Notes: generated by a model not told the origin, from the letters alone. A DNA stretch of 64,000 bases from Tolypeutes matacus (GCA_026826555.1 JAKSZT010021121.1:1124470-1188469); one strand, 5' to 3'; shown: positions 21,051-32,612, counted from the stretch's first letter. Translations and numbers: made by a program.

Positions 21051-22804
21051 CTCTCTATGATTTGTTTTCTAAACAATCTGAGACAAAATTGTAGAGCTGG
21101 TACCCCTTTACCCCTAAATGCTTCAAGGTGTGTTTCCTAAAAATGCCACTTATGTAATCTCAGTCCCTTGATCAAAACCAGGAGATTAGCACTGATAGAA
21201 GACTATTAGCTCATCAACAGCCCTCACTCCTGTTTCACCCTCTGCTTCAACAACATCCTTTAGAGAAAACCCTGGATCACAAATTGCGTTCAGTTGTCCT
21301 GTCTCTTTAGCCTCCTTTACTCTGGAACAGTTCCTCAGTCTTTCCTTGTCTTTTATGACTTGGGCATTTTTTATATGGCTGGGCCGGTTATTTGTAGACT
21401 GTGCCTGAATTTGGTTTTGCCAGCTGTTTCCTCCAAATCAGATTCACATTAAGTGTTTTTGGCAGGAATACCTTAGAAGTGAGGCGGTCGCCTTTTGGGG
21501 CATCGTATTAAGAGTCATGATTACTTCTTGAATAGTCTCTCCTTTTTTCACTGATTTGAAGTGACACATTCACAATTTTCTAAATCCTCATATGTACACA
21601 GGTCTGACTCTGGACTTTTTATTCTTTTATATTGATCAGTGTACTTAATTCTGTGCCAATTCCAGCTGTTTTAATTATACCTTTGTAGTGTGCCACATGT
21701 TCCTTTTTTCAAAAATATATCGAGTCTATACTTATAAATTTACTCTTCTATATGAACTTTCCATCAGCGTGGCAAGGTCTCTTAGAAATCCTGTTGGGAT
21801 TTTGACTGGAATCTTACTGAGTTTATGGGTTAATTAGGAGAGTAGACACACATTTATGATGTAAGTCTTCTCATTCAGGAACATGCCTGTCCATCATTTG
21901 AGTTTTCTTTGATGTTTCTTAGGTAAGTCTTGTAATGTCCTTCTTAGGGGTTTTGCACATTTCTTGATAGGTTTGCTTCTTGATGTTTTATAAGTTATTC
22001 CCTTTTACCCGTGGGAATGGGATTTGTCTCTTTATATTTTTCTCACTGATTATTTTAGATATGTAAGAAAGCCATTGACTTGTGAATGTTGTGACTATTT
22101 ATCCTGTATTTGGTTGCTTTGCTGAATTCTCTTTTAATAGTTTTCCAGTTGCTTCTCTTGCAAATAATGGCAGGTTTGTCTCTTCCTTTCTAATATTTAT
22201 ATTTCTTTTGTCTTTTTTCAAGTCTTTTGATATTGACCAGGATCTCCAGAATAATTTTGAATAATATGGTAGTGATATTGGGCTTTCTGGTGTAATCCCT
22301 GACTTTAATTGGCTAGCTCTGGTGTTAAGTATTTGAGGGAGGTTTTTGATAGATACCCTTCATGGAGGTTTCTTTCTATTTCTAATGAATTAGATTGATT
22401 TTTCTTAAGTCAGACTATCCTAGAAGACATGATATTTTTTGAAATTGAATCACATTTGTAATACTGTGCTATGTTTGATTTTCTAGAAATTTGCACCTGA
22501 ATTTAGGTAAGATTCATCTATAATTTTCTCTTTTAAATTATCCTTACACACTTATGTTGGCCTTATACCAAGAATTGGGAAGCTTGTTTCTACCTCCTGG
22601 AACAATTTTTAAATTGTAGATATAATTTATTTACTGGGCATTTGGTAGAATTTGGGCATTCCAGATAATTCACATTTCTTCCTCTTGCTATCGGTCTATT
22701 CAAATTTTCTATTTCTTTTTGAGTCAATTTTGGATAATTTTTATTATTTAGAAAATGGTGTGTTTCATATGCATATTAAAAATATATTAATATAAAGCAT
22801 GTTT
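21051..22804 (-). mobile_element. old antisense L1M, 3' UTR and ORF2
   Basis: Continues the L1M seen before the pyrimidine tract: 'acccctaaatgcttcaaggt', 'ctggaacagttcctcagtct', 'ccttgtcttttatgacttgg'. ORF2-derived antisense sequence follows from about 21600. It is highly diverged and frames are destroyed. Confidence 0.72.
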
Positions 22805-22858
22805 TCCTTCTTTCTTCCCTTCCTTCCTTCCTTCCCTCCCTTCTTTCCTTCTTTCCCT
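22805..22858. repeat. (CTTC)n/(CTTCC)n microsatellite
   Basis: Short imperfect CTTC/CTTCC tract, a second and smaller pyrimidine expansion inside the same old L1. Confidence 0.85.
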
Positions 22859-22897
22859 CTGATTTGGAGGTTATAGCACCTTCTTGTTCCTTAATAA

Positions 22898-22918
22898 ATA
22901 TATATATATATTAATATA
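22898..22918. repeat. (AT)n microsatellite
   Basis: AT-alternating tract directly before the T-run of the SINE. It may include the altered left TSD. Confidence 0.8.
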
Positions 22919-23103
22919 TATTTTTTTTTTTTTTAAGATTTTATTTATTTATTCATTTATCCCCCCCTTGCTGCTTGTGCTCGCTGGGTCAGCTAACCAC
23001 GCCGTGCGGGCGGGCTTGCCTTCACCAGGAGGCCCCGGGAACCGAACCCGGGGCCTCCCATATGGTAAACGGGAGCCCTACTGATTGAGCCACAGCCGCT
23101 TCC
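22919..23103 (-). mobile_element. DAS-type SINE, antisense
   Basis: Poly-T, then the reversed AAATAAATAAA-type tail, the body ('cttgctgcttgtgctcgctg', 'ccttcaccaggaggccccgg') and the reversed tRNA-like head ending in 'attgagccacagccgcttcc'. It is the same subtype as 8152-8342 and 25257-25443. ccttaata occurs on both sides (near 22890 and 23104) as a likely TSD blurred by the AT expansion. Confidence 0.9.
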
Positions 23104-24343
23104 TCCTTAATATTTTTTAATTGACTTTTTATTTTCTTGGCCAGATGCATGGCAGAAGGCAAGGTTAGTTATTTTATTGGTAATTTCAAAGAATCTGCCC
23201 TTGCTTTTTTTAACCAAGTTTTTTATTTTCTATTTCTTCAGCTTCTGTTTGTTTTTATTCAGTTTTACTTTCTTTTGGTTTTCTTTTGATGTTTTTTTTT
23301 TTCTTTTCTTGTCATCCCATGGGTTTTGCTATACAGTGTTCTCATTGTTCATTTTTAAATAGTCTGCAGTTTGTTTTAATTTCTTTTTTAAAAAATACTC
23401 CTCTAAATAACCTTTGGGTTACATTTCCAAGTTGTTAAACCTTTTGTGGCCCTCTTTTTGTTTAATTTTTAGTTTTATTGCTTTGTGGTCAGAGAATATG
23501 GCCTGTATAATCTCTAATTTTTTAAAAAAATTATTGAGGTTTTTTTGTGGCCTATTACATGATCAGTTCATAATTGTTCCATAGATTTTTTTTTTTTAAT
23601 TGATGTGTATTGTTTTTTATAAGTGCATATAAAATATACTGAACTGGTTAATTGTGTTTTTCAAGATCTTTATTGCCTTATTATTTTTTTTCAATCTTCA
23701 TGCTTTGTCCATTTCTGGGAAGTATGTTACAGTCTCCTATTATAACAGATTGTTTTTCCATTTCTCCTCGAATTTTCTAAAGGTTTTGCTCTCTCCAGTT
23801 TATGGATATGGGCATGTTTATTACTGTTTATCCTTCTGGCAGTTGAATTTTGTATCAATTTTAAAAACTTTTTGTCCTGTGTAATTTCTTTCCTCCCCCC
23901 TCTTTTTTTCCCCACCACCTTATTTTGTTTGTGTTTTCCATGATTTCTTCCCTCTTTTCTTTAGTTCCCTCTTTTTTCTTTTTCCTTCCCACATCTCTCC
24001 TACTGCCCTCCTTATTTATTTGGAAGTCACAATCCTTTTTCTCATTTCCTAGATATGCTTTAATTTTTAACAAACATATTTAAACATGGGCAAGAATAAA
24101 TTAGTATGTATAATTCCTGTCAAGAAATTTTTGACCTTTAAATGCGCTTTTTCTATCCACATCCTCCCTTCATAGTCTGTTCATGGTTAAGATGATACGG
24201 AATTTTATTTCCAGCTTGTTTTTAACATCTTTGCCTTATGTTTTTGAGTATCATTTCTTAAATGCTACCTTGAACCTCCCAGCTATATTTTCAATCACTG
24301 TTTAGATTTAACTCTGTTTTACTGGGCTACTTTCTCTCCCTTT
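23104..24343 (-). mobile_element. old antisense L1M, continuation
   Basis: Resumes the L1 broken at the SINE. AT-rich antisense ORF2 sequence, for example 'tattacatgatcagttcata' and 'cttcatgctttgtccatttc'. It ends at the 5' truncation point of the sense L1. Confidence 0.65.
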
Positions 24344-24559
24344 AAAAAATTTTAAAAAGGTTGGAAAAAGATACTCCATGCGAATAGTAACCAGAAAAGT
24401 GCAGGGGTAGCTATACTAATATCAGACAAAACAGACTTTAAATACAAAAGAGTTATAAGAGATACAGAAGGCCATTATGTATTAATAAAAGGGACAATCC
24501 ACCAGGAAGATATAGCAGTCATAAATATCTATGCATCTAACCAGGGTGCCCCAAAATAT

Positions 24560-25105
24560 ATGAGACAAACTTTGGCAAAACTGAAGGGAGAAATAGACAT
24601 TTCTACAATAATCGTTGGAGACTTCAACATCCCACTTACATCATTAGATAGAACTAGACAGAAGATCAACAAGGAAACAGAGAACTTGAACAATATGATA
24701 AACAAGTTAGACCTAACAGACATATACAGAACACTGCATCCAAACTCAGCGGATTATACATTCTTCTCAAGTGCCCATGGATCTTTCTCCAGGATAGACC
24801 ACATGTTAGGTCACAATGAAGCTTTCAATAAATATAAAAAGATTGAAATTATACCAAGTACCTTCTCAGATCATAATGCAATGAAACTAGAAATCAGTAA
24901 CAGACAGGAAAAAAGTAAATTTGCAAATGTGTGGAGACTGAACACCGCACTCCTAAATAATCGGTGGGTCAAAGAAGAAATTGCAAGTGAAATCAGTAAA
25001 TATATTGAGACAAATGAAAATGAGAACACAGTGTATCAAAACTTATGGGATACAGCAAAGGCAGTCTTGAGAGGGGAAATTTATAGCCCCAAATGCCTAA
25101 ATTAA
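24560..25105 (+). pseudogene. L1 ORF2 fragment, endonuclease C-terminal part
   Basis: A 181-codon open stretch, the longest in the window. Its N-terminal third is the end of the apurinic-endonuclease-like domain (VGDFNIPL, then FFSSAHGSF, IDHMLGHNEAF and SDHNAMKLEI, including the usual D and H). The remainder is the linker towards the RT. It lacks the endonuclease N-terminus in frame and ends at a stop before the RT. It is a dead retrotransposon fragment, not a host gene. Confidence 0.9.
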
Positions 25106-25256
25106 AAAACAAGAAAGAGCTAAACTCAAAGATTTAACTGAACAACTAGAGAAACTAGAAAAAGAACAGCAAACCAATCTCAAAGCAAGCAGAAGGAAAG
25201 AAATAATAAAGATTAGAGCAGAAATAAATGAAAATGAGAACAGAAAACAATAGAGA

Positions 25257-25443
25257 AGGAAGCGGCTGTGGTTCAATCAGTAGGGCTCCCGTTTACCATA
25301 TGGGAGGCCCCGGGTTCGGTTCCCGGGGCCTCCTGGTGAAGGCAAGCCTGCCCACACGGCGCAGTTAGCTGACCCAGCGAGCACAAGCAGCAAGGGGGGG
25401 ATAAATGAATAAATAAATAAAATCTTTAAAAAAAAAAAAAAAA
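25257..25443 (+). mobile_element. DAS-type SINE inside the sense L1, with TSD
   Basis: Head 'agcggctgtggttcaatcag', B-box ggttcggttcc, body 'ggcctcctggtgaaggcaag' and 'agcgagcacaagcagcaagg', an AAATAAATAAA-like tail and poly-A. A 13-bp direct repeat, aaaacaatagaga, flanks it at 25244-25256 and 25446-25458. It is younger than the L1 it interrupts. Confidence 0.93.
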
Positions 25444-25744
25444 GAAAAACAATAGAGAAAATCAACAAAACCAAAAGCTGGTTCTTTGAGAAGATCAATA
25501 AAATTGACAAACCCCTAGCTAGACTAACAAAGAAAAAAAGAGAAGATGCAAATAAATACAATCAGAAATGAAAGGGGGGAAGTTACAAATGACCCCACGG
25601 AAATAAAAAGAATCATAAGAGGATATTATGAGAAACTATATGCCAACAAACTAGACAACCTGGATGAAATGGACAAATTTCTAGAAACTCATAACCAACC
25701 TACACTGACACAACAAGAAATATAAGAACTTAACAAACCAATCA

Positions 25745-26489
25745 CATTTAAGGAGATTGAATCCTTCATCAAAAATCTCCCAGCAAAGAAAAGTCCAGGA
25801 CCAGATGGCTTCACAGGTGAATTCTACCAAGCATTTTGAAAAGAATTAACACCAATCCTGTTTAAACTCTTCCAAAAAATTGAAGAGGAGGGAAAATTGC
25901 CCAACACATTTTATGAAGCCAACATCACCCTGATACCAAAGCCAGATAAAGATTCTACAAGAAAAGAAAATTACAGACCAATCTCTCTAATGAACATAGA
26001 TGCAGAAATTCTCAACAAAATACTTGGAAATCGAATCTACCAGCATATCAAAAGACTTATACGTCACGACCAAGTGGGATTTATTCCTGGTATGCAAGGC
26101 TGGTTAAACATAAGAAAATCAATCAGTGTAATACACCACATTAATAAATTGAAGGAAAAAACCACATGATCATCTCAATAGATGCGGAAAAGGCATTCGA
26201 CAAAATCCTGCATCCTTTTTTGATAAAAACACTTCAAAAGATAGGAATAAAAGGAAAATTCCTCAATATGATAAAAGGCATATATGAAAAACCCACAGCC
26301 AATATCATATTGAATGGAGAAAGGTTGACAGCTTTCCCTCTAAGATCGGGAACAAGACAAGGAGGCCCACTGTCACCATTGTTATTCAGCATTGTACTAA
26401 AAGTTCTAGCTAGGGCAATTAGACAAGACAAAAAAATTAAAGGCATCCAAATAGGAAAAGAGGAAGTAAAACTCACTGTTTGTGGATGA
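25745..26489 (+). pseudogene. L1 ORF2 reverse-transcriptase remnant
   Basis: The RT fingers and palm are spread over several frames. KKSPGPDGF is followed by a stop near 25838. A frame at 25897-26169 has [17 protein letters not shown] and [11 protein letters not shown], and a frame at 26166-26489 has DAEKAFDK and [14 protein letters not shown] small deletion then shifts the frame just before the catalytic box, which reads FVDD at about 26475-26488 instead of the family's FADD. Confidence 0.88.
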
Positions 26490-27383
26490 CGTGATCCTGT
26501 ACTTAGAAAACCCTGAAGTATCCACGACAAAGCTACTTGAGCTAATAAATGAGCTCAGCAAAGTGGCAGGATACAAGATAAACACGCAAAAATCAGTAAT
26601 GTTTTTGTACACTAGTACTGAACAACCTGAGGAGGAAATCAAGGGGGAAAATTCCATTTTCAATAGCAACAAAAAGACTCAAATACCTAGGAGTTAATTT
26701 AACCAAAGAAGTATAAGACCTATATGCAGAAAACTACAAAACAATGCTAAAAGAAATTTAAAAAGACCTAAACAAATGGAAAGACATTCTGTGTTCATGG
26801 GTTGGAAGAATAAATGTCATGAAGATGTCAATCTTACCCAAACTGATTTATAGATTCAATGTAATACCAATCAAAATCCCAACAGCTTACTTTACAGAAT
26901 TAGAGAAGGCAATTACCAAATTCATCTGGAAGGGTAAGTGCACCCACATAGCCAAAAGCATTCTTATAAAAAAGGGCAACATGGGAGGAATTTCACTGCC
27001 TGACCTTGAAAGATATTACAAAGCTATAGTGGTCAAAACAGCATGGTAGTGGCATAAAGATAGACACATAGATCAGTGGAATAGAATTGAGAATCCAGAA
27101 ATAAACCCTCACCTATACAGTCAACTGGTTTTTGACAAACCTACCAAGCCCACGCTAATGGGAAAAAACAGTCTCTTCAACAAATGGTGTTGGGAGAACT
27201 GGATATCCATAACCAAAAGAATGAAAGAGGACCCCTATCTCACCGCCTATTAAAGAATCAACTCAAAATGGATCAAGATCTAAATATTAATATTATTATA
27301 TTAAGATCTAAATATAAAAGCCAGGACTACTAGAAGAAAATGTAGGAAAACATCTTCAAGACCTTGTAGTAGGTGGTAGTTTC

Positions 27384-27836
27384 TTGGACCTTACACCCAA
27401 AGCACGTGCAACAAAAGATAAAATAGATAAATGGGACCTCCTCAAAATTAAACACTTTTGCACCTCACAGGACTTTGTCAGAAGGGTGAAAAGGCAGCCA
27501 CTTCAATGGGAAAAAATATTTGGAAACCACATATCTGATAAGGGTTTAATATCCAGGATCTATAAAGAGATGTTACAACTCAACAATAAAAAGACAAATG
27601 ACCCAATTAAAAAATGGGCCAAAGACTTGAATAGACATTTCTCCAAAGAAGAAATACAAATGGCAAAAAAACACATGAAGAAATGCTCAACATCACTCAT
27701 GATTAGGGAAATGCAAATCAAAACTACAATGAGGTATCATTTCACACCTATCAGAATGGCCACTATTAAAAAGACAGAGAACTACGAGTGTTGGAGAGGA
27801 TGTGGAGAGATAGGAACACTTCTTCACTGTTTGTAG
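27384..27836 (+). pseudogene. L1 ORF2 C-terminal remnant
   Basis: A 150-codon frame with [33 protein letters not shown], and at its end [14 protein letters not shown], the Cys/His cluster near the ORF2 C-terminus. A stop follows directly. The rest of the C-terminal region continues to about 28210 in other frames (MFIATLFPIAKSWKQ, WSIHTMEYYAAVRRNE). Confidence 0.9.
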
Positions 27837-28399
27837 GAATGCAGAATGGTACAGCCACTGTGGAGGACTGTTTGGCAGTTCCTAAAGAAGTTGAATATAG
27901 ACTTGCCACATGACCCTGCAATACCACTACTGGGTATATACCCAGAAGAACTGAGAGCAGTGACATGAACAGACATCTGCACACTGATGTTCATAGCAAC
28001 ATTATTCCCCATTGCCAAAAGTTGGAAACAACCCAGGTGTCCATCAACAGACGAATGGATAAACAAACTGTGGTCTATTCACACGATGGAATATTATGCA
28101 GCTGTAAGAAGAAATGAAGTCATAAAGCATATGACAACATGGATGAACCTGGAGGACATTATGTTGAGCGAAGCAAGCCAGACACAAAAGGACAAATACT
28201 GTATGAATGCGTTACTATGAGCCAAATATAATGTGTAACCTTGTTTGATCCAAAAAAAAAATTTTATGTGTATCCAGTACATTTAATTGAGAAATGTCTA
28301 TATTTCTTCATCTTTGTTTACTTTTAAATTTTTAATTGTTTATATTTTCAATTATTTATGTACAAAATAAAGTAAAAAAAAAAAAAAAAGAAAGAAAAA

Positions 28400-28815
28400 A
28401 TTAAAAAAATAATTATATCTGATATTTTCTTCTTGGGTTCATTTTCCTTAATGTTTTTCAGAAAAGGAGACTGGGTAGCATCAGGATTTTGTATATCTGA
28501 AGAGGTCATTATTTTTCCTCACACTTGAATGAAGGGTTGATTTGCATCTTAGGTTCAAAGTCCTTTTCCTCAAAATCTTGTAGCCATGCACTCTTGTCTT
28601 CTGGCCTTTGATTTTGCAGATGAGAAATCTTATGGTAGACTGATTCTCATTTCTCCCTAGGCTTTTTTTCCCTGTGGAAGTATTCGGGATTTTCTCTTTG
28701 TTCTTGGAGTCGGGAAATTTTGTCAGTATGTGTCTTGGTGTCTTGTTTCTTCCCTGCTCCTCAGCATTTGGATCTTCTTTGTACCTTGTGTTCTTTACTC
28801 TGAAGAAATGAGTGG
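28400..28815 (-). mobile_element. old antisense L1M/HAL1-like, resumed
   Basis: Antisense L1 upstream sequence ('ttcttgggttcattttcctt', 'tcttgtcttctggcctttga', 'gtcagtatgtgtcttggtgt'), consistent with continuation of the old element after the younger L1. Confidence 0.6.
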
Positions 28816-28894
28816 ATATTGGTGGTATATTGGATCTCCCAGAGCATGAGACTCTGCAGGGCAGATTGCCTGGACTGAACATGTAGCTTGACGG

Positions 28895-29040
28895 CTGGTC
28901 AAAGCGCCCTAAGCCTCACTTTCTGCATCTGGGAAAAACAGTCAAGAACAGCTCCTAGGGTGGTTGGGGGATGAAACAGGACACAGCTAGCAAAACATTC
29001 AGGCAGTGCCTGGCACATAGTCAGCCATCAATAGTGGGAG
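28895..29040 (+). repeat. MIR SINE fragment
   Basis: 'aagcctcactttctgcatct', 'cattcaggcagtgcctggca' and catagtcagccatcaat are the MIR centre and 3' end in sense. Confidence 0.65.
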
Positions 29041-29116
29041 CTGTTCTTTATGTAATTCCTGGGAGGTAGCAGTGATGGAGGAGGAGAGGACTTGTGAGCT
29101 CAACCTTGAAAGATGG

Positions 29117-29761
29117 TGTGTTAGTCAGCCAATGGGGTGCTGATGGAAAGTACCAGAAATCTGTTGGCTTTTATAAAGGGTATTTATTTGGGGTAAAAGC
29201 TTACAGTTAGAAAGCCCTAAAGAGTCCAATTCAAGGTACCATAAGAGGTACTTTCTCACCCAAGTCAGTTGCCACGTGTTGAGGTAAGATGGCAGGCCTG
29301 GGTCTCTCCTACCTTCTTCCTCTTCAGGCTCTGTGGGCCCAGCTTCTTCTGATCTCAGCTGTAGGCTGCCATAGGTTTTGTTTCTTTCCTGGCTTCCTCA
29401 GCTCAGCTGCTCTGTTCTCTTCAGCTGCAGACTATCAGGCAAATGGCTCATCCCTCTTCCCGGGGCCACAGGATCAAAGTTTTCTCCTCTACCATGTTTA
29501 TGGAGCTCTCTTTCTTCCCGTGCTTTCTTCTGTGTGTCATCTTGAGTGAGTTTCCATTTATATAGCCCAACAAGGAGGCGGGGACTTAACCTGAGTTACA
29601 CCCTACTGACATGGTCGAATCAAAGCCCTAATCTTAACATAATTTAATCAGACAGCTCAGCTGAATCTAAAAAGTCAAAGGGTATCACCTCCAGAGGAAT
29701 AGACCAGTTTACAAACATAATCTCTGTTTTTGGAGTTCATAAATAATCTCAAACTGCCACG
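29117..29761. mobile_element. unclassified 645-bp interspersed element
   Basis: A compact element that starts tgtgttagtcagcc and ends aaactgccacg. Its ends are roughly inverted, and the whole is flanked by a 5-bp direct repeat, gatgg (29112-29116 and 29762-29766). This would fit an LTR-type or DNA-type element. An 86-codon open frame at 29289-29549 has no recognised domain and is unlikely to be coding. The sequence looks much less decayed than the MIR and L2 copies around it, so it may be lineage-specific. Confidence 0.55.
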
Positions 29762-29767
29762 GATGGC

Positions 29768-30129
29768 CAAGACAATTTGCCTCTGCTGAGCCTCAGTTGC
29801 CCTTCTGAAAATGATGGCACTTGATAAGTTTGTAGGCAGTTTTTTAAAATTTCACACAGGAGTGGCTTAATAGAGATAATATCTCACTCTTGAATCTTAA
29901 GCTTGTCTCTTCTCTTGGTCTTCCTCTTCTTTTTCCATCTTTTTTCTTCTTTCTCTGTCTTTTTTTCCTTTGTCTTTGGGCTAAGTTGACTTTCTTGGGG
30001 GCAAGATTCAGGGGTTGAAAGAACCTTTAACCTGCCCAAGAGAACGGGCCGCTGACTTGCCTACCTGGCCCTGTTTTGATGGGAACAAATGAAAAGCAGG
30101 ATGTCCTTGTGTGTGAACTGTACCTGGCA
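29768..30129. other. MIR trace then pyrimidine-rich unassigned sequence
   Basis: 29780-29850 weakly resembles MIR ('ctgctgagcctcagttgccc'). 29909-29985 is strongly C/T-biased. The rest is not recognised. Confidence 0.35.
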
Positions 30130-30237
30130 GGTGCCCTCCGATATTCACTGTATCTTATGCTCCTCTCCGTGTCCCCAGGCCCTACATACAGTAGGTGCTC
30201 AGGAAGTGCTTTCAAAACAGAGGATGAATCAATGCTC
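30130..30237 (+). repeat. L2 LINE 3' end
   Basis: 'gtgtccccaggccctacata', 'cagtaggtgctcaggaagtg' and gaggatgaatc follow the L2 end. Confidence 0.6.
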
Positions 30238-30759
30238 CATTTTTCCTGCATGGAGAAATGATCGCTTCTCATTTCACTGGGCAGGTCACCCTTGCATTTG
30301 CTGTTTTATAAAGGATTTTATGTAGGGTTGAATGACAGTTCTTTTAGGAAAACAAGAAGAACTGGTTTAGGACCATTGTGAAATTTCATTTTAATAGCAG
30401 CAAGACAGGGCTCTGACAACTTCAAAAAGGGCAATCAAGAAATTCTTGTTTGCTCAACAGAAAGAGCTATTTATATGGCTACATGGGTTCAAAGTCACCC
30501 CAAACTCCATATAATTTTCAATTTCTGATGATTTCATTTAGCCTCTGAGGTAATTGGTAAAAGTATAATTTATTTAGAAGGTATTCTGGGTTAGTTTTGG
30601 CAAGCTGATGATCAACCCAGGTGTATCTGGAAGATCACAGGGTATGATATTCAGCTGGGAAGGAGATGGGCCATAGGGTATGATCTCTCCTTGACGTGGT
30701 TCACGATGCAAATGTTTATGAGCATCTTTTCTCCATCTGTTGCTTTGAGGCAGGAGAAA
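30238..30759. other. unassigned, repeat-poor
   Basis: 30340-30640 is AT-leaning and repeat-poor ('attttaatagcagcaagaca', 'gaggtaattggtaaaagtat') and could be conserved non-coding sequence. No gene is recognised. Confidence 0.3.
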
Positions 30760-31010
30760 AGCAGGATGTGATCCTTGCCCTCAGATTGCTCAGAGTCCAG
30801 TGGAAGAAGCGGGTGTGTGAATGAATCATTGCAATAGAGTGTGGTAAGTGCTGGGTGGCGTGAGCTCTGCATCAGCCCAGGAGAGCTGGAGGGGCTCAGG
30901 GAGAGCTTCCAGCTGGGCAGACGGTGTTGGATTAGTAGGAGCTAGCAAACGAAAGAGGGCAGGGCATTCTTGGCAATGGTTCCTGCATGTACAGAGGCTC
31001 CAAAGCAGGC
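30760..31010 (-). repeat. L2 LINE 3' region, antisense
   Basis: 'gtgatccttgccctcagatt', 'agtgtggtaagtgctgggtg' and 'ggcattcttggcaatggttc' are in the order of an antisense L2. Confidence 0.5.
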
Positions 31011-31743
31011 CAACCACAAGTCCTTGTGTATAGCTGCAGTGGAGGGTGCATCTGGGTGGGCCACAGACCTACACGCAGTAGGGGCCAGGATTGTGGCGAC
31101 CTGGAAGCCCCCCTATCCCATCTCAAGGGGGCAGTTCTTGCTCAGCTACAGCTGATGTTTAACATGGGCCTAGTGTGGCCAGATCTTTTTTTAAAATTTT
31201 ATGTAAGATTTCCTAAATTTCAAACCATGGCAACTAATTGAAAAAATATATATAAACAATGTGAGACCCTAAAAAAACCATTCCAGGCCACCAGTTTGTG
31301 AAACCTGTTAGGGTCCCAGTATCTGCGAGGACTTGACAGTGTGTTTTGAAATGCAGTCCAGCTGACTCCAAAGAACCGTGATCTTCCTTCCCGTCCCTAC
31401 TTTACTGTGACTTGGAGAGTGGAGATTAAGGTTTTAGGTTGTTTTTTTTTTTTAACGTTTTAACTACATTTTTTGGTTGTTGTTCCTTAGTAAATCTGGG
31501 TGGGGCATGAGATGGTGAGGGTGATAGTTTGGGTGGGACATGGACCTAATCCCATATTGAACTTCCGATCTCCCCCCACCTTCTGATTTGTTGGGGAACA
31601 GGAAGCCAGCCATATAAATAACACTCTTGGGCCTACACTGGCCCTTGATGTGGACCTTCCTGTCCCAGTAGCCAGTGGAATGCGCATCTTCACTCTGAAG
31701 TAAATGAATAAATATTTAATATTCTGCATTCTTAAGTATATAA
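31011..31743. other. unassigned
   Basis: No repeat recognised with confidence. A T-run lies at 31442-31453. 31190-31330 may be an old unclassified repeat. Confidence 0.25.
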
Positions 31744-32043
31744 CACAGAGTTGTCCGGTAGAAATATAATGCAAGCCGCCTGTGTAACTTCAGATTTTCT
31801 AGTAGCCACATTTTAAAAAGTAAAAAGAAATGGGTAGCATTCATTTTAATAGTATGCTCAATTTAACCCAACTTACTTAAACCATTGTTTCAACGTGTCA
31901 TAGATAAAAGAAGTATTATTGGGATATCGCATGATTTAATTTTGTGCTGAGTCTTCAAAAATCCAGGTTACAGCACATCTTAGCCACGTTTCAAATGCTT
32001 GGGAGCCACTTGTAGCTAGTGGCCACCAGATTAGACAGTGTGG
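31744..32043 (+). mobile_element. hAT-type non-autonomous DNA transposon, full length
   Basis: The start 'gttgtccggtagaaatataa' and end 'gtggccaccagattagacag' are inverted ends. The interior ('ttttctagtagccacatttt', 'cttagccacgtttcaaatgc') is the reverse complement counterpart of 13916-14218. It is non-coding. Confidence 0.8.
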
Positions 32044-32129
32044 ACCCAACAGATGCGTGTAAAAGGCTGATGTTCCCCAGGTACAGAGCAGTCATAAACC
32101 AGCTGTTGAAAAGAACCCATTTGATATGC

Positions 32130-32612
32130 TTCTCCTCTGCCCGAGCCTGGGTCCGCTCTCCTTCTCCTCAGGATGGACGCCCACCCTAGAACTAACTGCT
32201 CTGTCCCTGCTTCAGCCCCTACCTCCTCCTGCCCAGCAGGGCTGGCCTTCTCTGGTTCTCAAACACGCCAGCCTGTTCCCATTGCCGGGCTTGTGCTTCT
32301 GCCCCTTTGCTCACTTTGCCTGACTTGTGCCCAGTCATTTTTCATGTTTTGTCAGGGAGGCCTTTTCTGATACCCCCGGCCCCCTCAAACAGTCCAGCCT
32401 AGATTATGTTTCCCTCTGATGCTGTCATGTATCCTCAGCACCTACCACACTTTTAATTGTCTCGTTATTGGTGGTTAACGTGTCTCTCTGCCGTTAGATT
32501 GTGTGTGCCAAGAAGGCAAGGACTGAGAGCTTTGTTCTCTGTTGTATCCAGGGCAGCTCGTATAGTGGCTGCAGAAAATAGATGATCAGTAAATATGAGA
32601 TGAATGATGTGG
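32130..32612 (+). repeat. L2 LINE 3' region
   Basis: 'gtcagggaggccttttctga', 'catgtatcctcagcacctac', 'gtgtgtgccaagaaggcaag' and 'ctctgttgtatccagggcag' followed by a 'cagtaaatatgagatgaatg' end follow the L2 3' half in sense, with strong divergence. Confidence 0.72.

Larger units (their letters stand above)
24344..28391 (+). mobile_element. 5'-truncated sense L1 with broken ORF2 and poly-A tail
   Basis: This is the best preserved LINE in the window. It begins inside the ORF2 endonuclease domain and runs to an AATAAA (near 28365) and poly-A tail (28373-28389). Conserved blocks are GDFNIPL and SDHNAMKLEI (endonuclease end), KKSPGPDGF and NYRPISLMN (RT), [21 protein letters not shown], a catalytic box FVDD and the C-terminal [14 protein letters not shown] zinc-knuckle-like motif. 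The frame changes at least five times, and a stop replaces a tryptophan codon near 25838, so no active ORF2 protein can be made. A DAS SINE is inserted at 25257. The element sits inside the old antisense L1M, which reappears at 28400. Confidence 0.93.

Noticed and set aside
20683..21094. Serine/leucine/proline- or arginine/glutamate-rich ORFs on both strands
   Set aside because: They are translations of the C/T tract and the N gap, with no biological frame.
22805..22860. Telomere- or satellite-like array
   Set aside because: It is a short CTTC microsatellite with no telomeric unit.
24560..25105. Longest open frame, 181 aa, as a host gene
   Set aside because: Its sequence is the L1 ORF2 endonuclease and linker, and it sits in a truncated L1 with poly-A tail.
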